Positions 27,539-36,470 are shown, numbered from the stretch's first letter. The stretch is DNA of 64,000 nucleotides from JALSNL01 sp036479585 (GCA_965224785.1 OZ245062.1:1302001-1366000), one strand, 5' to 3'. Numbers and translations: made by a program. Notes: generated from the letters alone by a model not told the origin.

Positions 27539-28501
27539 TTGAAAAAAGAATATGTAATTGCAATTGATGTTGGTGGAACGAAAATTTTAACTGCTCTAAT
27601 AAGTGATAAGAAAAAAATAATAGATAGAATAAAACTTGCAACGGATGCTACCAAGGGTGGGAAATTTATTATTGAATGTGTCTCAGATTCAATAAAGCAA
27701 GTATTAAAACAAACTAGTATAAAAATTGAACAAGTAAAAGCAATCTCAATTGGTGTGCCTGGAACTGTAAATCCTGAAAGTGGAATTCTTGCTAATGCCC
27801 CTAACTTACATATTAAAAACTTTAACATAAGAAAAATGTTACAAAAAGATTTTAACGTTCCAATATTTTTGGAGAATGACGTTAATCTTGCTGGGCTCGG
27901 AATTAAAATATATGAATATAAAAATAAAGTAAACAATATGTTGGTTGTATTTGTCGGTACTGGAATTGGAGGAGCATTATTTTTCAATGGCAAAATGTAT
28001 AGAGGTTCCTCTTTTTATGCTGGAGAAATTGGACATATGTTAGTTGATGGAAAAGGTGCTTTGGGTAATGGTAAAGATGCTACTCAGTTTGAACATGTTG
28101 CAAGTAGAACTGCAATAGTAAACTCCATAATAGAGAAGTCAAAAAAGAATAAAACATATTTAGCGAAGTACATTAAAAAGGGTGAAAAAATCAAAAGTAA
28201 ACATCTTGCAAAAGCGATTGCCAAGGATGACAAGCTAGTTAAAGAAGTTATAAGTGATGCTTGTAAAGTAATTGGAACTTTGTTGGGAAGTATTACAACT
28301 TTGTTAAACCTTGATACTATTGTAGTAGGTGGTGGAGCTGTTGAAGCTAATGAAGATTTTATGTTACCGAAAATTAGAAAAGCTTTTAATGATGCAGTTA
28401 TAAAAGAAGCGGGAAAAATTGTAAAAATAAAAGGTACAAAGTTAGGAGATGATGCTGCACTTTATGGTGGACTTGGATTAGCAGAAGAATTTTTGAAATA
28501 A
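27539..28501 (+). CDS. ROK family sugar kinase-like protein lacking the zinc-binding cysteines
   Basis: 320 residues. ATP and sugar motifs of ROK kinases: AIDVGGTKILTALI, SIGVPGTVNPESGILANAPN, FLENDVNLAGLG, VFVGTGIGGALFFNGKMYRG and GEIGHMLVDG. After GHMLVDG, where most ROK proteins have the CxCGxxGCxE zinc knot, the sequence reads GKGALGNGKDATQFEHVASR, with no Cys. Such variants exist and may still be glucokinases. TTG start with GGAG upstream. It is transcribed alone and followed by a terminator. Confidence 0.88.
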   Translation: MKKEYVIAIDVGGTKILTALISDKKKIIDRIKLATDATKGGKFIIECVSDSIKQVLKQTSIKIEQVKAISIGVPGTVNPESGILANAPNLHIKNFNIRKMLQKDFNVPIFLENDVNLAGLGIKIYEYKNKVNNMLVVFVGTGIGGALFFNGKMYRGSSFYAGEIGHMLVDGKGALGNGKDATQFEHVASRTAIVNSIIEKSKKNKTYLAKYIKKGEKIKSKHLAKAIAKDDKLVKEVISDACKVIGTLLGSITTLLNLDTIVVGGGAVEANEDFMLPKIRKAFNDAVIKEAGKIVKIKGTKLGDDAALYGGLGLAEEFLK

Positions 28502-28539
28502 AAACAGAAGTTTGCTAGTAGAAATATTCTCAACTTACA

Positions 28540-28574
28540 GACTACCCGCCATCTTGTTAGGAGGGTAGTCTTTT
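28540..28574 (+). terminator. Rho-independent terminator after the ROK gene
   Basis: GACTACCC (28540-28547) pairs with GGGTAGTC (28563-28570); the stem extends with partial GCC/GGA pairing and is followed by TTTT. It isolates the ROK gene from the downstream beta-lactamase-like gene. Confidence 0.75.
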
Positions 28575-28596
28575 GTTATAAATAGGTATTGCAAAA

Positions 28597-29391
28597 ATGA
28601 AAGTGATAAGTTTTTTATTTATATCGGTTCTGTTTTTAAGTTGTTCTGATAAACCAACTAATAAATCAAAAAGTATTTTGATTACGAATGGAGGTTGGGG
28701 GAAATATTTCAATCTAAATGATTTGGTTGGAACATTTGTATTAAAAAAACTAAACTCAGATACTCTTAAAGTTTATAATCCTGTAAGAGCCAAACAACAA
28801 TATTTGCCAGCCTCAACATTTAAAATTCTAAATTCACTTATTTCTCTTGAAGAAAATGTAATTGAAAATGTGGACACAATATTTAAGTGGGATGGTAAAA
28901 AAAGATTTTATGATAAATGGAATCAAGATCAAAATATGAGAACTGCAATGAAATATTCTTGTGTTTGGTTTTACCAAGAGTTAGCTAGAAGAATTGGACG
29001 TGAGAAGATGCAATATTATCTTGGTACTATAAAATATGGAAACTCAAAGCTTGGAGAAAGTATTGATACTTTTTGGCTAGATGGAGATTTAAGAATAAGT
29101 GCAATTGAACAAATTATATTTTTAGAAAAATTATTAACAAAACAACTTCCATTTAGCAATTCAAATATTGAAACTGTAAAAAGTATTTTATTGATTAACT
29201 CATCTGATACTTATAGCTATTATGCTAAAACTGGATGGGCTGCTAAAATTGGTTGGTATGTCGGTTTTGTAATTAAGGGAAATGAATCGTGGCTGTTTGC
29301 ATTAAATATTGATATCCTTAAAAAAAATGATACAAGATTTAGAAAAAGTATTGCTGAAAATATTTTGAGAAATGAGGGACTACTTAAATAA
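28597..29391 (+). CDS. Class D (OXA-type) beta-lactamase-like lipoprotein
   Basis: 264 residues. The signal peptide has a lipobox (VLFLSC), so it should be membrane-anchored. All class D active-site motifs are present in order: STFK (S73-K76) with the nucleophile, SCV (S121-V123), YGN (147-149), W160 in DTFWLDGDLRIS (which protects the carboxylated Lys in known OXA enzymes) and KTG (211-213). Length and spacing fit a complete enzyme that opens beta-lactams. Related domains with the same motifs act as sensors (BlaR1) or in peptidoglycan work, but no such fusion partner is present. No mobile element flanks it, so it looks like a resident chromosomal gene. Confidence 0.88.
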   Translation: MKVISFLFISVLFLSCSDKPTNKSKSILITNGGWGKYFNLNDLVGTFVLKKLNSDTLKVYNPVRAKQQYLPASTFKILNSLISLEENVIENVDTIFKWDGKKRFYDKWNQDQNMRTAMKYSCVWFYQELARRIGREKMQYYLGTIKYGNSKLGESIDTFWLDGDLRISAIEQIIFLEKLLTKQLPFSNSNIETVKSILLINSSDTYSYYAKTGWAAKIGWYVGFVIKGNESWLFALNIDILKKNDTRFRKSIAENILRNEGLLK

Positions 29392-29408
29392 ACCAATTTG
29401 ATTCTAAT

Positions 29409-30269
29409 CTAAAACACAATCGTCTTTTTCCCATCAACCAAAATTCTATACTGACTATGAAGTAGCAAACCCCTTGCCAATACTAGTCGCTCTAAGTCTC
29501 GTCCTTTTCTGATTAAATCTTTTAAAGTATCACTATGTGAGATTCTTATTATGTCTTGTTCAATAATTTGTCCTTCGTCAAGATCATCAGTAACATAATG
29601 AGAAGTAGCTCCAATAATTTTCACACCTCGCAAGTACGCTTGCTTATAAGGATTACCACCAATAAAAGCTGGTAAAAAAGAATGATGAATATTAATGATT
29701 TTATTTGGAAACTCTTTTACAAAATCCGGAGATAAAATTTGCATATATCTTGCTAACACAATAGTTTCTGCACCTAATTTGTTAAGTAATTCTATTTGTT
29801 TTTGTTCGGTTTCAATTTTATTTGCTTTAGTAATATTAAAATAGTGAAAAGGAATATTATATTGTTGTGCTAATTGTGAAGCATCTTTATGATTAGATAT
29901 TATTGCCACAATTTCAATGTTGAATTCTTCTAAAGTAGTACGCCACAAAATCTCTTGTAAACAATGTTCGTATTTAGAAACAAAAATTACAACTTTTTGT
30001 TTTTTGTTATGTAAGTGAATATTCCAATTTGCATTAAACTCTTCGCCAAGTGGATTAAACTTTTCTGTTAAATCTTCTAAAGACAAAACTACAATATCAA
30101 ATTCAAAAGCAACTCGGAAGAAAAATTTATTTTCAATTGTATCAACGTGTTCATCAAGATCAATAATATTCCCAGCTATTTGAAAAATGAAATTAGTTAT
30201 TTTAAACACTAATCCTTTTTGATCTTTGCACGAAAGTAGAAGTATAGCTTGTCGTTTTGTATTATCCAT
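29409..30269 (-). CDS. purU: Formyltetrahydrofolate deformylase
   Basis: 286 residues. N-terminal ACT domain (about 8-85, AILLSCKDQKGLVFKITNFI) and a formyltransferase domain with NIHHSFLPAFIGGNPYKQAY and GATSHYVTDDLDEGQIIEQD, including the catalytic Asn-His and Asp. Releases formate from 10-formyl-THF to adjust the one-carbon pool; fits with gcvP in this window. Transcribed alone and convergent with the beta-lactamase-like gene; 103 bases to the divergent AsmA gene. Confidence 0.95.
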   Translation of the reverse strand: MDNTKRQAILLLSCKDQKGLVFKITNFIFQIAGNIIDLDEHVDTIENKFFFRVAFEFDIVVLSLEDLTEKFNPLGEEFNANWNIHLHNKKQKVVIFVSKYEHCLQEILWRTTLEEFNIEIVAIISNHKDASQLAQQYNIPFHYFNITKANKIETEQKQIELLNKLGAETIVLARYMQILSPDFVKEFPNKIINIHHSFLPAFIGGNPYKQAYLRGVKIIGATSHYVTDDLDEGQIIEQDIIRISHSDTLKDLIRKGRDLERLVLARGLLLHSQYRILVDGKKTIVF

Positions 30270-30372
30270 TTTGCAACTTTATGTTTATTTTAATTGTTCG
30301 AAAAATAAAAATAAGTAATTTTAATAAACTGTTGATGAACTATTAAATGTTTTCACTAACTGGAGTAAAGCT

Positions 30373-33039
30373 ATGAAGAATTTATTTAAGATAGTTGGAG
30401 TTCTATTCATCCTCCTACTCATTGTGGCAATAGCAATCCCATTTCTTTTCAAAGACGAAATTACAGAATTGGTTAAGCGAAGTACAAATGAAAGCATTGA
30501 TGCAACTGTTGATTTTGCAGATGTTGATTTAAGCCTTCTCTCAAGCTTCCCAGATTTGTCTGTTAGCATAAATGATATCAGTATTATCAACAAAACTCCG
30601 TTTGAAGGTGATACACTTTTTTATGCACAGTCTTTTGATATCTCGCTAGATATTATTTCATTAATCTCTGGCGAAATTCTAAAAGTGAAAGCCATACACA
30701 TTGACGAACCTATTATACATACAACGGTACTTGAAGATGGAACTGCAAACTATATTGTTACAAAAGAAAATGCTGAAAACTCTAAAAGCTCTGATGCTAA
30801 ATTTAAAATTAGTTTGCAGAGCTATTCTATAACAAATGGAAAAATTGTATATATAGATAAAAGCAATAATATTATTATAACAATGCTAAATGTAAACCAT
30901 ACTGGAGAAGGTGATTTTACACAAGATGATTTTAATTTAGATACGAAAACAACGTCAGAAAAAATCACGTATGAGTTTGGAGGTATTAAGTATCTAAATA
31001 ATGTAAAAGCTAATCTTGATATGGAACTTGCAGTCAATCTTCCATTATTCAAATTTGAATTTAAAGACAATAAACTGATGTTAAATAATTTGCCAATTAG
31101 ATTTGATGGTTGGGTGTCTATGCCTAACGAAGATATTTCACTTGATCTAAATTTTAGTTCTCCGAGTAGTGATTTCAAAAATATCATTTCACTTATCCCT
31201 GCAATCTATTCAAATAATTTTAATGATATTCAAGCATCTGGCAAAATGCAATTTAAAGGAATAGTAAAGGGAGAACTAGCTGATACAAAAATTCCCACGT
31301 TTGATATTTCTTTAAAAGTACAAGATGGAAAATTTAAGTACACCGATTTGCCAACTCCAGTGAATAATGTAAATGTTATATGCAATATCACTAATTCGGA
31401 TGGAATTAAAGATCATACAATTATTGATGTTAATAAATTTCATATAGAGATTGGCAAAGATCCTTTCGATGCACAATTACGAATTAAAAATCCAATTAGT
31501 AGCCCAAATATTAATGCAAGAGTAAATGGAATAATTGATCTTGCAAATATTAAAAAAACTCTAAAGCTTAATGATATCAGTAAGTTGGAGGGTATTTTAC
31601 AAGCTGATTTTTCAGCGAAGGGCAATATTGCAACTATGCAGAATAATTATGAAAAGATAAATGCAAACGGTGAGATTTCAATTTCCAATTTTGTTTATAC
31701 TTCAAAAGATTTTGAAGAAGAAGTAAATATTAGTGATGCTGACCTTACTTTTACACCTAGAAATGTTAGACTAAGTAAATTTAATGCTAGAATAGGTATG
31801 AGTGATATTTCAGCAACCGGCTCTCTAAATAATTTTATTTCGTATGTGCTTTCAGATAAAGTGTTAATTGGCAACTTACGTTTAAGCTCTAACTATTTTG
31901 ATTTTAATCCTTACATAACGGATGATGAACAATCCACAACAACCAATGGGAAAGAGGAAGAGCTTGTTGCTTTTAATGTTCCTATGAATATCAATTTTAA
32001 TATGACTTCTAATTTCAAAAAAATACTATACGACAATTTGGAACTAACAAATGCAACCGGGGAAGTAAAAGTAAAAGATGGTAAGGTTTCTTTCCAAAAT
32101 CTTAAAATGAATTTACTCAATGGAACTCTTGCTGGAAATGGATTTTATGCAAAGACTGAAGAACAAGAAAATCCAAAAATAGAATTTAATTTAGATATTA
32201 AGAATTTTAATATTGGAGAAACCTATAAGAATTTTGTTTCAGTTCAACAGATTGCCCCAATCGCAAAATTCATTCAAGGAAGTTTTAGCTCAAATCTTAA
32301 ACTAACATCATCATTGGATAATTCTTTGATGCCAATTTGGGAATCATTCTTTAGTACTGGATTGTTAAAAATAGGAACAGCCGAGATTAATAACTTCAAA
32401 CCCTTTACAACTGTTGGAAGTTTACTTAGCTTAGATGAATTATCTAATCCTAAAGTGAAAAATCTAAACCCAAAGTTTAAAGTTGAAAATGGAAGGTTTT
32501 CTGTATCTCCAATAAAGTATAAAGTAGGGAAGTATGATGTTGAACTTTCAGGCTCGAATGGAATTGACCAGTCGTTAGATTATGTAATGGAAATTGATGT
32601 GCCAGCTGGAAGCGTTAAGAATCAAGCTAATAAGGCTATCAGCGGATTACTTGGAAAAAATGTTGATCTAGTAAATGTGAATGTAATCAAAGTAAAAGCC
32701 TTCATTGGTGGAACGATTGATAATCCAAAAGTAACAACATCTGCCGGAGATGTTGTTAAAAATGTAGTTAGCGATGTTGTTAATCAAGTAAAAGATAAAG
32801 TTGTTGATGAAGCTAATGCGAAAGCTGATGAATTGAAAACTAAAGCAAAAGAGAAAGTAGATGCTCTTAAAGCTGAAGCCCAAGCAAAGGCAGACAAACT
32901 TAAAAGTGATGCAGAAAAAAAATTACAAGAAGAAAAAAGAAAATTAGAAGAAGAAGCCAAAAAGAAAAAAGAAGAACTTAAAAAGAAGTTAGAAGAAGAA
33001 GCAAAGAAAAAACTCAAAAATATTTTTGGTGGAGGTTAA
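30373..33039 (+). CDS. AsmA-family protein with a long charged C-terminal helix
   Basis: 888 residues. A membrane helix (about 5-25) is followed by an AsmA-type region (about 30-790) of beta-rich repeats such as IKVKAFIGGTIDNPKVTTSAGD, including the usual FDISLDIISLISGEILKVKAI and NGFYAKTEEQ segments. AsmA-like proteins are thought to form lipid-conducting bridges between the membranes. The last 95 residues are almost pure Lys/Glu/Ala heptads (ADELKTKAKEKVDALKAEAQ onward), a probable coiled coil not typical of AsmA. Its 3' end plus the following hairpin is duplicated at 36003-36093. Confidence 0.86.
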   Translation: MKNLFKIVGVLFILLLIVAIAIPFLFKDEITELVKRSTNESIDATVDFADVDLSLLSSFPDLSVSINDISIINKTPFEGDTLFYAQSFDISLDIISLISGEILKVKAIHIDEPIIHTTVLEDGTANYIVTKENAENSKSSDAKFKISLQSYSITNGKIVYIDKSNNIIITMLNVNHTGEGDFTQDDFNLDTKTTSEKITYEFGGIKYLNNVKANLDMELAVNLPLFKFEFKDNKLMLNNLPIRFDGWVSMPNEDISLDLNFSSPSSDFKNIISLIPAIYSNNFNDIQASGKMQFKGIVKGELADTKIPTFDISLKVQDGKFKYTDLPTPVNNVNVICNITNSDGIKDHTIIDVNKFHIEIGKDPFDAQLRIKNPISSPNINARVNGIIDLANIKKTLKLNDISKLEGILQADFSAKGNIATMQNNYEKINANGEISISNFVYTSKDFEEEVNISDADLTFTPRNVRLSKFNARIGMSDISATGSLNNFISYVLSDKVLIGNLRLSSNYFDFNPYITDDEQSTTTNGKEEELVAFNVPMNINFNMTSNFKKILYDNLELTNATGEVKVKDGKVSFQNLKMNLLNGTLAGNGFYAKTEEQENPKIEFNLDIKNFNIGETYKNFVSVQQIAPIAKFIQGSFSSNLKLTSSLDNSLMPIWESFFSTGLLKIGTAEINNFKPFTTVGSLLSLDELSNPKVKNLNPKFKVENGRFSVSPIKYKVGKYDVELSGSNGIDQSLDYVMEIDVPAGSVKNQANKAISGLLGKNVDLVNVNVIKVKAFIGGTIDNPKVTTSAGDVVKNVVSDVVNQVKDKVVDEANAKADELKTKAKEKVDALKAEAQAKADKLKSDAEKKLQEEKRKLEEEAKKKKEELKKKLEEEAKKKLKNIFGGG

Positions 33040-33050
33040 ATTAGAATTAA

Positions 33051-33083
33051 ATGTGCATGGCACTATTAAAGTGCCATGCACAT
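33051..33083 (+). terminator. Hairpin between convergent AsmA and T9SS repeat genes
   Basis: A 14-base perfect stem (ATGTGCATGGCACT / AGTGCCATGCACAT, five-base loop) followed by a T run. It can terminate the AsmA gene, but the same GTGC/GGCAC palindrome recurs at 36057-36093 (degenerate) and 41863-41879, so it is also a dispersed repeat. Confidence 0.75.
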
Positions 33084-33095
33084 ATTTTAGTAAGA

Positions 33096-35816
33096 TTATT
33101 TCAACAGCATCATCTTTTTAACTTTTACAAAATTACCTGCAATTAGTTTATAAAAATAAATACCACTTGCAAGATCTGATGCATCAAATTCGACTTTGTA
33201 ATTACCCTGTGCTTGTTTTTTCTCTACAAGAGTTACTATTTCAGTTCCAAGCATATTATACACTTTAAGTAAAATATTATTTGAACTTGCTACTTGGTAG
33301 TTTATAACAGTTGTTGGGTTAAATGGATTTGGATAATTTTGTTCTAAAGTAAATTCTATTTGAAGTTCTAAATCTTCTTCAATAAGTGTTGGTGTACATG
33401 CACCAGCAGTAATAATATCTTTACTTGTTGGGTTACTGGCATTACTACTTACAAAATATCCTTTTTTAAGACCATCATTATTAAGCAGATTATACAAACT
33501 ACAAAAATGGGAAAGTATAGGATTTCTTTGTATATACATACTATTGTTTACTAAAGTAAGGTTAGATAAACCATCAAGACTTTCAAGAAGTGAATTACTT
33601 TCTATATGCAAATTACCGTTAATTGAAATAAGACTGTCTAAACCTCTAAGATTTTTAAGAGCAGTATTGTTAATAATATCTAGGTTCCCGTTTACTGTAG
33701 TAAGGTTATTTAATCCAGAAAGATTGATTAAAGCATTATTGCCTCTAAGAGAAAATTTGCCTTCTATTGATGTAAGATTGCTTAAGCCATCTAGGGTAAC
33801 TAGTCTAGTATTATTACTGATACTTAAACTACTTAGTGAAGAAAAACTCTTTAAACCATTTAGGTTAGATAAAAAATTATTATCATCTATAGAAAGCCTT
33901 TCTATGGTATTAATGTTACTTAAGCCATCAATATTTACTAAACTAGAATTATTTGTTATAAGAATATCACTAACTATTGAAGAAATATTACTCAATCCAT
34001 CTAGATTAGTTAGTGCATCATTATCTTGAATATATAAACCAAATCTAATTGAAGAAATATGGCTCAGACCATTAATGTTTACAAGTGCATTATTATTTAT
34101 AATTCTTAAAGTACTATTTACAGAAATAAGACTATTTAAACCATCAAGATTAGTTAGTGCATCATTATCTTCAATAAATAAACCACCAACATAAGAAATA
34201 TTGATTAGACCATTAGTGTTTACAAGTGCGTCATTATTTTTAATTCTTAAAGTACCGTTTACAGAAATAAGACTATTTAAACCATCAAGATTTGTTAGTG
34301 CATCATTATCTTCAATAAATAAACTGCCAATCGAAGAATTACTGCTTAGACCATTAGTGTTTACAAGTGCATCATTATTTATAATTCTCAAGGTACCATT
34401 TACAGAAATATGACTATTTAAACCATCAAGATTTGTTAGTGTATCATTATCTTGAATATCTAAACTACTAATCGATGAAATATTGCTTAGACCATCAATG
34501 TTTGATAGTGCAGAATTGTTGTATAGTTTTATCGTACTTCCTACAAAAATAATATTATTCAAACCATCAATATTTACAAGGCTAGTATTTCTTATACGTA
34601 TTTCGGTCCCAACTGAATCAATGCTTTTTAATCCATCAATATTAACTAGTGCATCATTCCCAAATAAATCTATTCCTCTACCGATTGAAGTAAGATTTAT
34701 TAGGCTGTCAATATTTGTTAGTCCATTATTATTATATATGCGTAAACCACCACTCAGAAAATTAAGAGTACTAAAACCATTAAGATTTTTGAGAACATCA
34801 TTATCTTCAATAACTAAACTACCAATCGAAGAAATATTGCTTAGACCATTAATGTTTACAAGTGCATCATTATTTTCAATAAATAAATTACCAATCGAAG
34901 AAATATTACTTAGACCATTAGTGTTTACAAGTGCTTCATTGTTTTCAATTCTAAAAGTACCATTTACAGAAATAAGGTTATTTAAACCAACTAAACTAGT
35001 TAATGCATTATTATTCTCTATTCTAATATAATTTACCGAAGTAAGGTTACTTAATCCTTCAAAGTTGCTCAGAGCATCATTATCAATTATGCGAATTTCA
35101 AAAGCCGAAGCAAGACTATCCAAACCATCAAGATTGGTTAAAATATTATTATTTTCAATAACTAACGTGCTAAAATTAGGGCTACTTAATCCATCAAGAC
35201 TTATTAAGGTTCTGTTATCTCTTATAACGATACCACTAACTCTAAGCTTTCCTAAACCACTCAAATTCGTTAATCTAGAATTATTAGTAATATTAATTCC
35301 ATTTACAGAAGTTATATTGCTTAACCCATTAAGACTATTGAGGGCAGCATTGTCTGATATTAATACTTGTCCATCAATTGAAATAATATTGTTTAATCCC
35401 TCAAGGTTGTTTAGAAGTTCATTCTCTAATATATAAAGGCGTCCGTTTATTGAAGTTAGGTTGCTTAAGGCATCTATATTTATTAGCACATCATTTTTCT
35501 CAATATATATACCATGGCCTGTATAAGAAATGTTATTTAACCCGTCAAAATTGGCTAGTGCAGTATTGCGAATTGTTAAATCGTTGTTTACATTCTCAAT
35601 GGTAGAAAGTGGCAATAGACTGGTAATATTAGAACCAGAGATTAGAAGATAACCAGTTATTGATGTATAACTATTTGCCCCAAAAGTATCAACTTCTGTT
35701 TGCGAAGTAAGAGTAACATCTCCTTCATAAGTTTGAGCATTAATTTGGGTTAACACACTAATGCTAAATATAAAACTGAGCAAAAGTATTTCTAAAAGTT
35801 TGTGTTTGTTTTGCAT
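33096..35816 (-). CDS. T9SS-exported repeat protein, 906 residues, paralogue of 18231-20873
   Basis: Signal peptide, N-cap QTYEGDVTLTSQTEVDTFGAN almost identical in form to that of the 880-residue protein, about 30 solenoid units of 23-24 residues (ALVNTNGLSNISSIG.LFIENND), a C-cap with the same two-Cys pattern (SHFCSLYNLL and AGACTPT) and a T9SS domain (LEQNYPNPFNPTTVINYQV ... VKKMMLLK). Unit sequences differ from the first paralogue (NDALTNLDGLNSLISVNG type), so the caps are conserved while the solenoids diverge. The middle part shows a 141-base DNA period. Expected to be exported to the cell surface; ligand unknown. Confidence 0.9.
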   Translation of the reverse strand: MQNKHKLLEILLLSFIFSISVLTQINAQTYEGDVTLTSQTEVDTFGANSYTSITGYLLISGSNITSLLPLSTIENVNNDLTIRNTALANFDGLNNISYTGHGIYIEKNDVLINIDALSNLTSINGRLYILENELLNNLEGLNNIISIDGQVLISDNAALNSLNGLSNITSVNGINITNNSRLTNLSGLGKLRVSGIVIRDNRTLISLDGLSSPNFSTLVIENNNILTNLDGLDSLASAFEIRIIDNDALSNFEGLSNLTSVNYIRIENNNALTSLVGLNNLISVNGTFRIENNEALVNTNGLSNISSIGNLFIENNDALVNINGLSNISSIGSLVIEDNDVLKNLNGFSTLNFLSGGLRIYNNNGLTNIDSLINLTSIGRGIDLFGNDALVNIDGLKSIDSVGTEIRIRNTSLVNIDGLNNIIFVGSTIKLYNNSALSNIDGLSNISSISSLDIQDNDTLTNLDGLNSHISVNGTLRIINNDALVNTNGLSSNSSIGSLFIEDNDALTNLDGLNSLISVNGTLRIKNNDALVNTNGLINISYVGGLFIEDNDALTNLDGLNSLISVNSTLRIINNNALVNINGLSHISSIRFGLYIQDNDALTNLDGLSNISSIVSDILITNNSSLVNIDGLSNINTIERLSIDDNNFLSNLNGLKSFSSLSSLSISNNTRLVTLDGLSNLTSIEGKFSLRGNNALINLSGLNNLTTVNGNLDIINNTALKNLRGLDSLISINGNLHIESNSLLESLDGLSNLTLVNNSMYIQRNPILSHFCSLYNLLNNDGLKKGYFVSSNASNPTSKDIITAGACTPTLIEEDLELQIEFTLEQNYPNPFNPTTVINYQVASSNNILLKVYNMLGTEIVTLVEKKQAQGNYKVEFDASDLASGIYFYKLIAGNFVKVKKMMLLK
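34141..34563 (-). repeat. 141-base higher-order tandem array (three copies) in the T9SS repeat gene
   Basis: CCATCAAGA starts recur at 34141, 34282 and 34423, each 141 bases apart (47 codons, a 23-residue plus a 24-residue unit), and a diverged CCATCAATA at 34564. The neighbouring unit at 33997 is 144 bases away, so the period itself varies by one codon. Confidence 0.82.
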
Positions 35817-36144
35817 AGTTTCTCCAGTAAGAATATTTTTGAAATGTATATGTTAATACTTATGTATTGTCTTGGGAGTTAAAACTATATCAAATTATTA
35901 ATCTTAAATAAATATATGTCATAGTAATTAAAAAAACAATATATAATGCCAACTCCTTTAGTAGAACCGTTAAAAAGTGATTTAGAACACAAATTATTAA
36001 AAGAAAAGAAGAAGCAAAGAAGAAAATTAAAAATATTTTTGGGCTGGATAAAATTAATTGTACATAGCACTTTAAAAGTGCCGGGGACATACAAATTCAT
36101 TTTGATATGATTAACTAATTTAATAAGTTTACATCATAAAATAA
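35817..36144. other. Gene-free stretch between the T9SS repeat gene and the TPP riboswitch
   Basis: About 330 bases holding the upstream region of the minus-strand T9SS gene and, at 36003-36093, a decayed copy of the AsmA gene tail with its hairpin. No complete gene was seen; short frames read over the remnant only. Confidence 0.6.
36003..36093 (+). repeat. Decayed duplicate of the AsmA 3' end plus hairpin
   Basis: GAAGAAGCAAAGAAGAAAAT and AAAAATATTTTTGG match the end of the AsmA gene at 32997-33030, and the following ATT..TACATAGCACTTTAAAAGTG with CCGGGGACAT matches the hairpin at 33051-33083 in degraded form. Together with the intact copy it flanks the T9SS repeat gene on both sides in direct orientation, about 3 kb apart. 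Confidence 0.7.
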
Positions 36145-36220
36145 TCGTTAGGGGTGTTGCAATTGCGACTGAGAATAAACCCTTTACCTGATCCGGATAA
36201 TGCCGGCGTAGGAAAATGAG
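36145..36220 (+). promoter_or_regulatory. TPP (thiamine pyrophosphate) riboswitch
   Basis: The conserved THI-element blocks are all present and in order: GGGGTG (36151-36156), CTGAGA (36169-36174), ACCC then ACCTGAT (36186-36192), and CCGGATAATGCCGGCGTAGG (36193-36212). The P3 arm is reduced to the minimal form. It precedes the TonB-dependent receptor, ThiN and symporter genes, so their expression should fall when TPP is abundant. Confidence 0.95.
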
Positions 36221-36236
36221 CTTCGAAATTACTATG

Positions 36237-36266
36237 AACCTTTTCTCTGCGAGAATTGGTTTTTTT
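36237..36266 (+). terminator. Intrinsic terminator as riboswitch expression platform
   Basis: AACC-TT-TTCTC-TGC-GAGAA-TT-GGTT followed by TTTTTG: two helices separated by a TT/TT internal loop, with a T run, 17 bases after the aptamer. Formation of this hairpin in the TPP-bound state would switch off the thiamine operon by early termination. Confidence 0.6.
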
Positions 36267-36363
36267 GTTTTAAACCATTCTTGTCAATATTTTCATTCCT
36301 AACAAATACTAAATACAATTTGTATTTCGGAAATTAAATAACTTTGTCATCGTATTGTTAAAT

Positions 36364-36470
36364 CTGTCATTCTGAATGAAGATGTTTTGTATCGAAATGA
36401 AGAATCTCATAACTATTAAAGTCCGAGATATTTCAGTTGTTCAAAAGACTAGCTCCCTCAATATGACAAC
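36364..36470. repeat. Dispersed palindromic element, TGTCAT family, between riboswitch and start codon (copy 3)
   Basis: CTGTCATTCTGAATGAAG at one end and CTCAATATGACA at the other, with inner TCGAAATGAAGAATCTC as in the 39055 and 51246 elements. It lies after the riboswitch terminator and 46 bases before the receptor start, so it is transcribed in the 5' leader. It is the least symmetrical copy. Confidence 0.65.

Noticed and set aside
32784..33017. Minus-strand Ser/Phe-rich frame over the AsmA tail
   Set aside because: Antisense of the Lys/Glu/Ala heptad codons; composition is fully explained by the plus-strand gene.
33544..35436. Long plus-strand frames opposite the second T9SS repeat gene
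   Set aside because: They arise from the repeat periodicity of the minus-strand gene (Leu/Arg/Phe/Ser patterns at the same period) and have no protein-like motif.
35885..36100. Minus-strand short frames rich in Phe/Leu/Ile
   Set aside because: They lie over the decayed AsmA tail and AT-rich leader with no start signal or family match.
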